Source: Actinomycetota bacterium (lineage in GTDB: Bacteria; Actinomycetota; Actinomycetes; Nanopelagicales; Nanopelagicaceae). Taken from it: a stretch of DNA of 5,593 nucleotides. The first letter of the stretch is position 1. Every line of letters starts with the position of its first letter. Under the pieces are notes generated by a model. It made no database searches. It saw only the letters and a list, made by a program, of their open reading frames with translations, and had not been told where the DNA came from. The DNA lies in NCBI GenBank assembly GCA_016870855.1, contig VGAF01000076.1, positions 1 to 5,593 on the forward strand, in the 5' to 3' direction. The translations under genes and the position numbers were made by a program. This document shows, piece after piece, positions 4,675-5,593 of this stretch.

Positions 4675-5593
4675 GTGATTAATCGGGATCGCCTTAAGGA
4701 GCTTCATAAGAAAGAAGAGGCGCGGTTTTTAGCGCGCACCCCAAAGAGTCGAGAGCGCTTTAACGCGGCAAAAGATGTTATGCCAGGCGGCGTTCCGATG
4801 TCTTGGATGGCAAAGTGGCCAGGGGCATATCCGTTATTTGTCGCGAGCGCCAAGGGCGCACACTTTGTTGATGTTGATGGCAACGAATATATCGATCTCT
4901 GTTTGGGCGATACCGGCTCGATGACCGGGCACTCACCGGCGGTGACTGTGAGGGCGATTGAAGAGCAGCTATCGCGGGGAATGACGGCGATGTTGCCAAC
5001 GGATGATGCGGTGACGGTTTCAAAGGAGTTAGCAAAGAGGTTTGGTCTGCCGCTATGGCAATTTACTGTTTCGGCAACGGATGCGAATCGACATGCGATT
5101 AGATATGCAAGGTTGATAACCGGAAAATCAAAAGTGATTGTGATTGATCGTTGTTATCACGGCTCGGTTGATGAGACTTTTGCGACTTTAGATAGTTTGG
5201 GTAAGACGGTTTCGCGCGAGGGAAATATTGGAGCGCCGGTTCCTCTTGATGAAACGACCCGGGTTATTGAATTTAATGATTTAGCGGGGATGGAGAGCGC
5301 GCTAAAGCCTGGTGATGTGGCAGCGATATTGATGGAGCCGGCTATGACAAATGTCGGGATTGTGGCGCCGGAGGATGGTTATTTGTTTGCGGTCGGTGAA
5401 TTAGCTAAGAAATATGGCGCGGTTTGGATTATTGATGAGACCCATACGATTTCGGTGGGTCCTGGTGGAATGACTAAGGATTTGGGTTTAAAGCCAGATA
5501 TCTTGACGATTGGTAAAGCAATTGGTGGCGGAATTCCAACTGGCACCTTTGGAATGACGCGAGAGATCGCCGGCGAGATTGCTAAGCGCACAA
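4675..5593 (+). CDS. Class III PLP-dependent aminotransferase (glutamate-1-semialdehyde-aminomutase-like), partial
   Basis: The first 306 codons are present and the gene runs off the right edge; the family is usually about 430-450 residues. Motifs fit fold-type I class III aminotransferases: GGVPMSWMAKWPG (38-50), then DVDGNEYIDLCLGDTG-MTGH, a phosphate-binding region SATDANRHAIRYAR, YHG (161-163) whose aromatic residue stacks on PLP, IIDETHT with D254 contacting the pyridine nitrogen, and TIGKAIGGG with K281 as the Schiff-base lysine. SATDAN replaces the usual SGTEA of true glutamate-1-semialdehyde aminomutase (HemL), and the MSWM-KWPG segment marks a separate actinobacterial branch usually labelled only by general aminotransferase names. 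I therefore do not assign hemL. GTG 4675 matches the family N-terminus, but its ribosome site is poor (AAGG only 2 bases away). The next in-frame ATG at 4780 would remove conserved N-terminal residues. Amino donor and acceptor are unknown. Confidence 0.85.
   Translation, partial: MINRDRLKELHKKEEARFLARTPKSRERFNAAKDVMPGGVPMSWMAKWPGAYPLFVASAKGAHFVDVDGNEYIDLCLGDTGSMTGHSPAVTVRAIEEQLSRGMTAMLPTDDAVTVSKELAKRFGLPLWQFTVSATDANRHAIRYARLITGKSKVIVIDRCYHGSVDETFATLDSLGKTVSREGNIGAPVPLDETTRVIEFNDLAGMESALKPGDVAAILMEPAMTNVGIVAPEDGYLFAVGELAKKYGAVWIIDETHTISVGPGGMTKDLGLKPDILTIGKAIGGGIPTGTFGMTREIAGEIAKRT

Overview
The window looks like chromosome of a Gram-positive actinobacterium of moderate GC. The closest match I recall is the freshwater planktonic acI/Nanopelagicales group, but that is inference from protein style (small Cys-bearing exported proteins rich in Lys, and a large Ala/Thr/Val-rich surface protein with a coiled-coil tail), not a marker-based assignment. 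Every supported gene lies on the + strand, intergenic gaps are short, and starts are ATG, GTG or TTG.

Left part (1-2300): the window opens inside the last 23 codons of a gene whose tail and terminator hairpin are identical, base for base over 126 bp, to the tail and terminator of the next complete gene. That gene (204-2240) encodes a 678-residue exported, S-layer-like or adhesin-like protein with a signal peptide, a long low-complexity beta-rich body, an Ig-like domain and a C-terminal heptad-repeat helix. The two genes therefore look like tandem paralogues, or at least genes sharing a recently copied 3' end. The hairpin after the second copy has a T-rich tail and should terminate; the one after the first copy lacks it.

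Right part (2300-5593): a tightly packed unidirectional cluster, probably an operon. It runs: a small exported four-Cys protein; a PfkB sugar kinase, most likely fructokinase, starting at TTG directly after the preceding stop; a GalM-type aldose 1-epimerase starting at GTG with a 1-base overlap; a decayed small exported-protein gene with three in-frame stops but an otherwise intact frame; and the first 306 codons of a class III PLP-dependent aminotransferase that leaves the window. Kinase and mutarotase make sense together in intracellular sugar use. The aminotransferase substrate cannot be told from this sequence.

I see no CRISPR array, tRNA, rRNA, insertion sequence or phage gene, and nothing that makes a convincing new defence or mobile system. 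The points most worth a second look are the 126-bp repeat and what it implies about the window edge, the pseudogene with three clean nonsense codons, the Cys module shared by the two small exported proteins, and signs that the large surface-protein gene is a mosaic.
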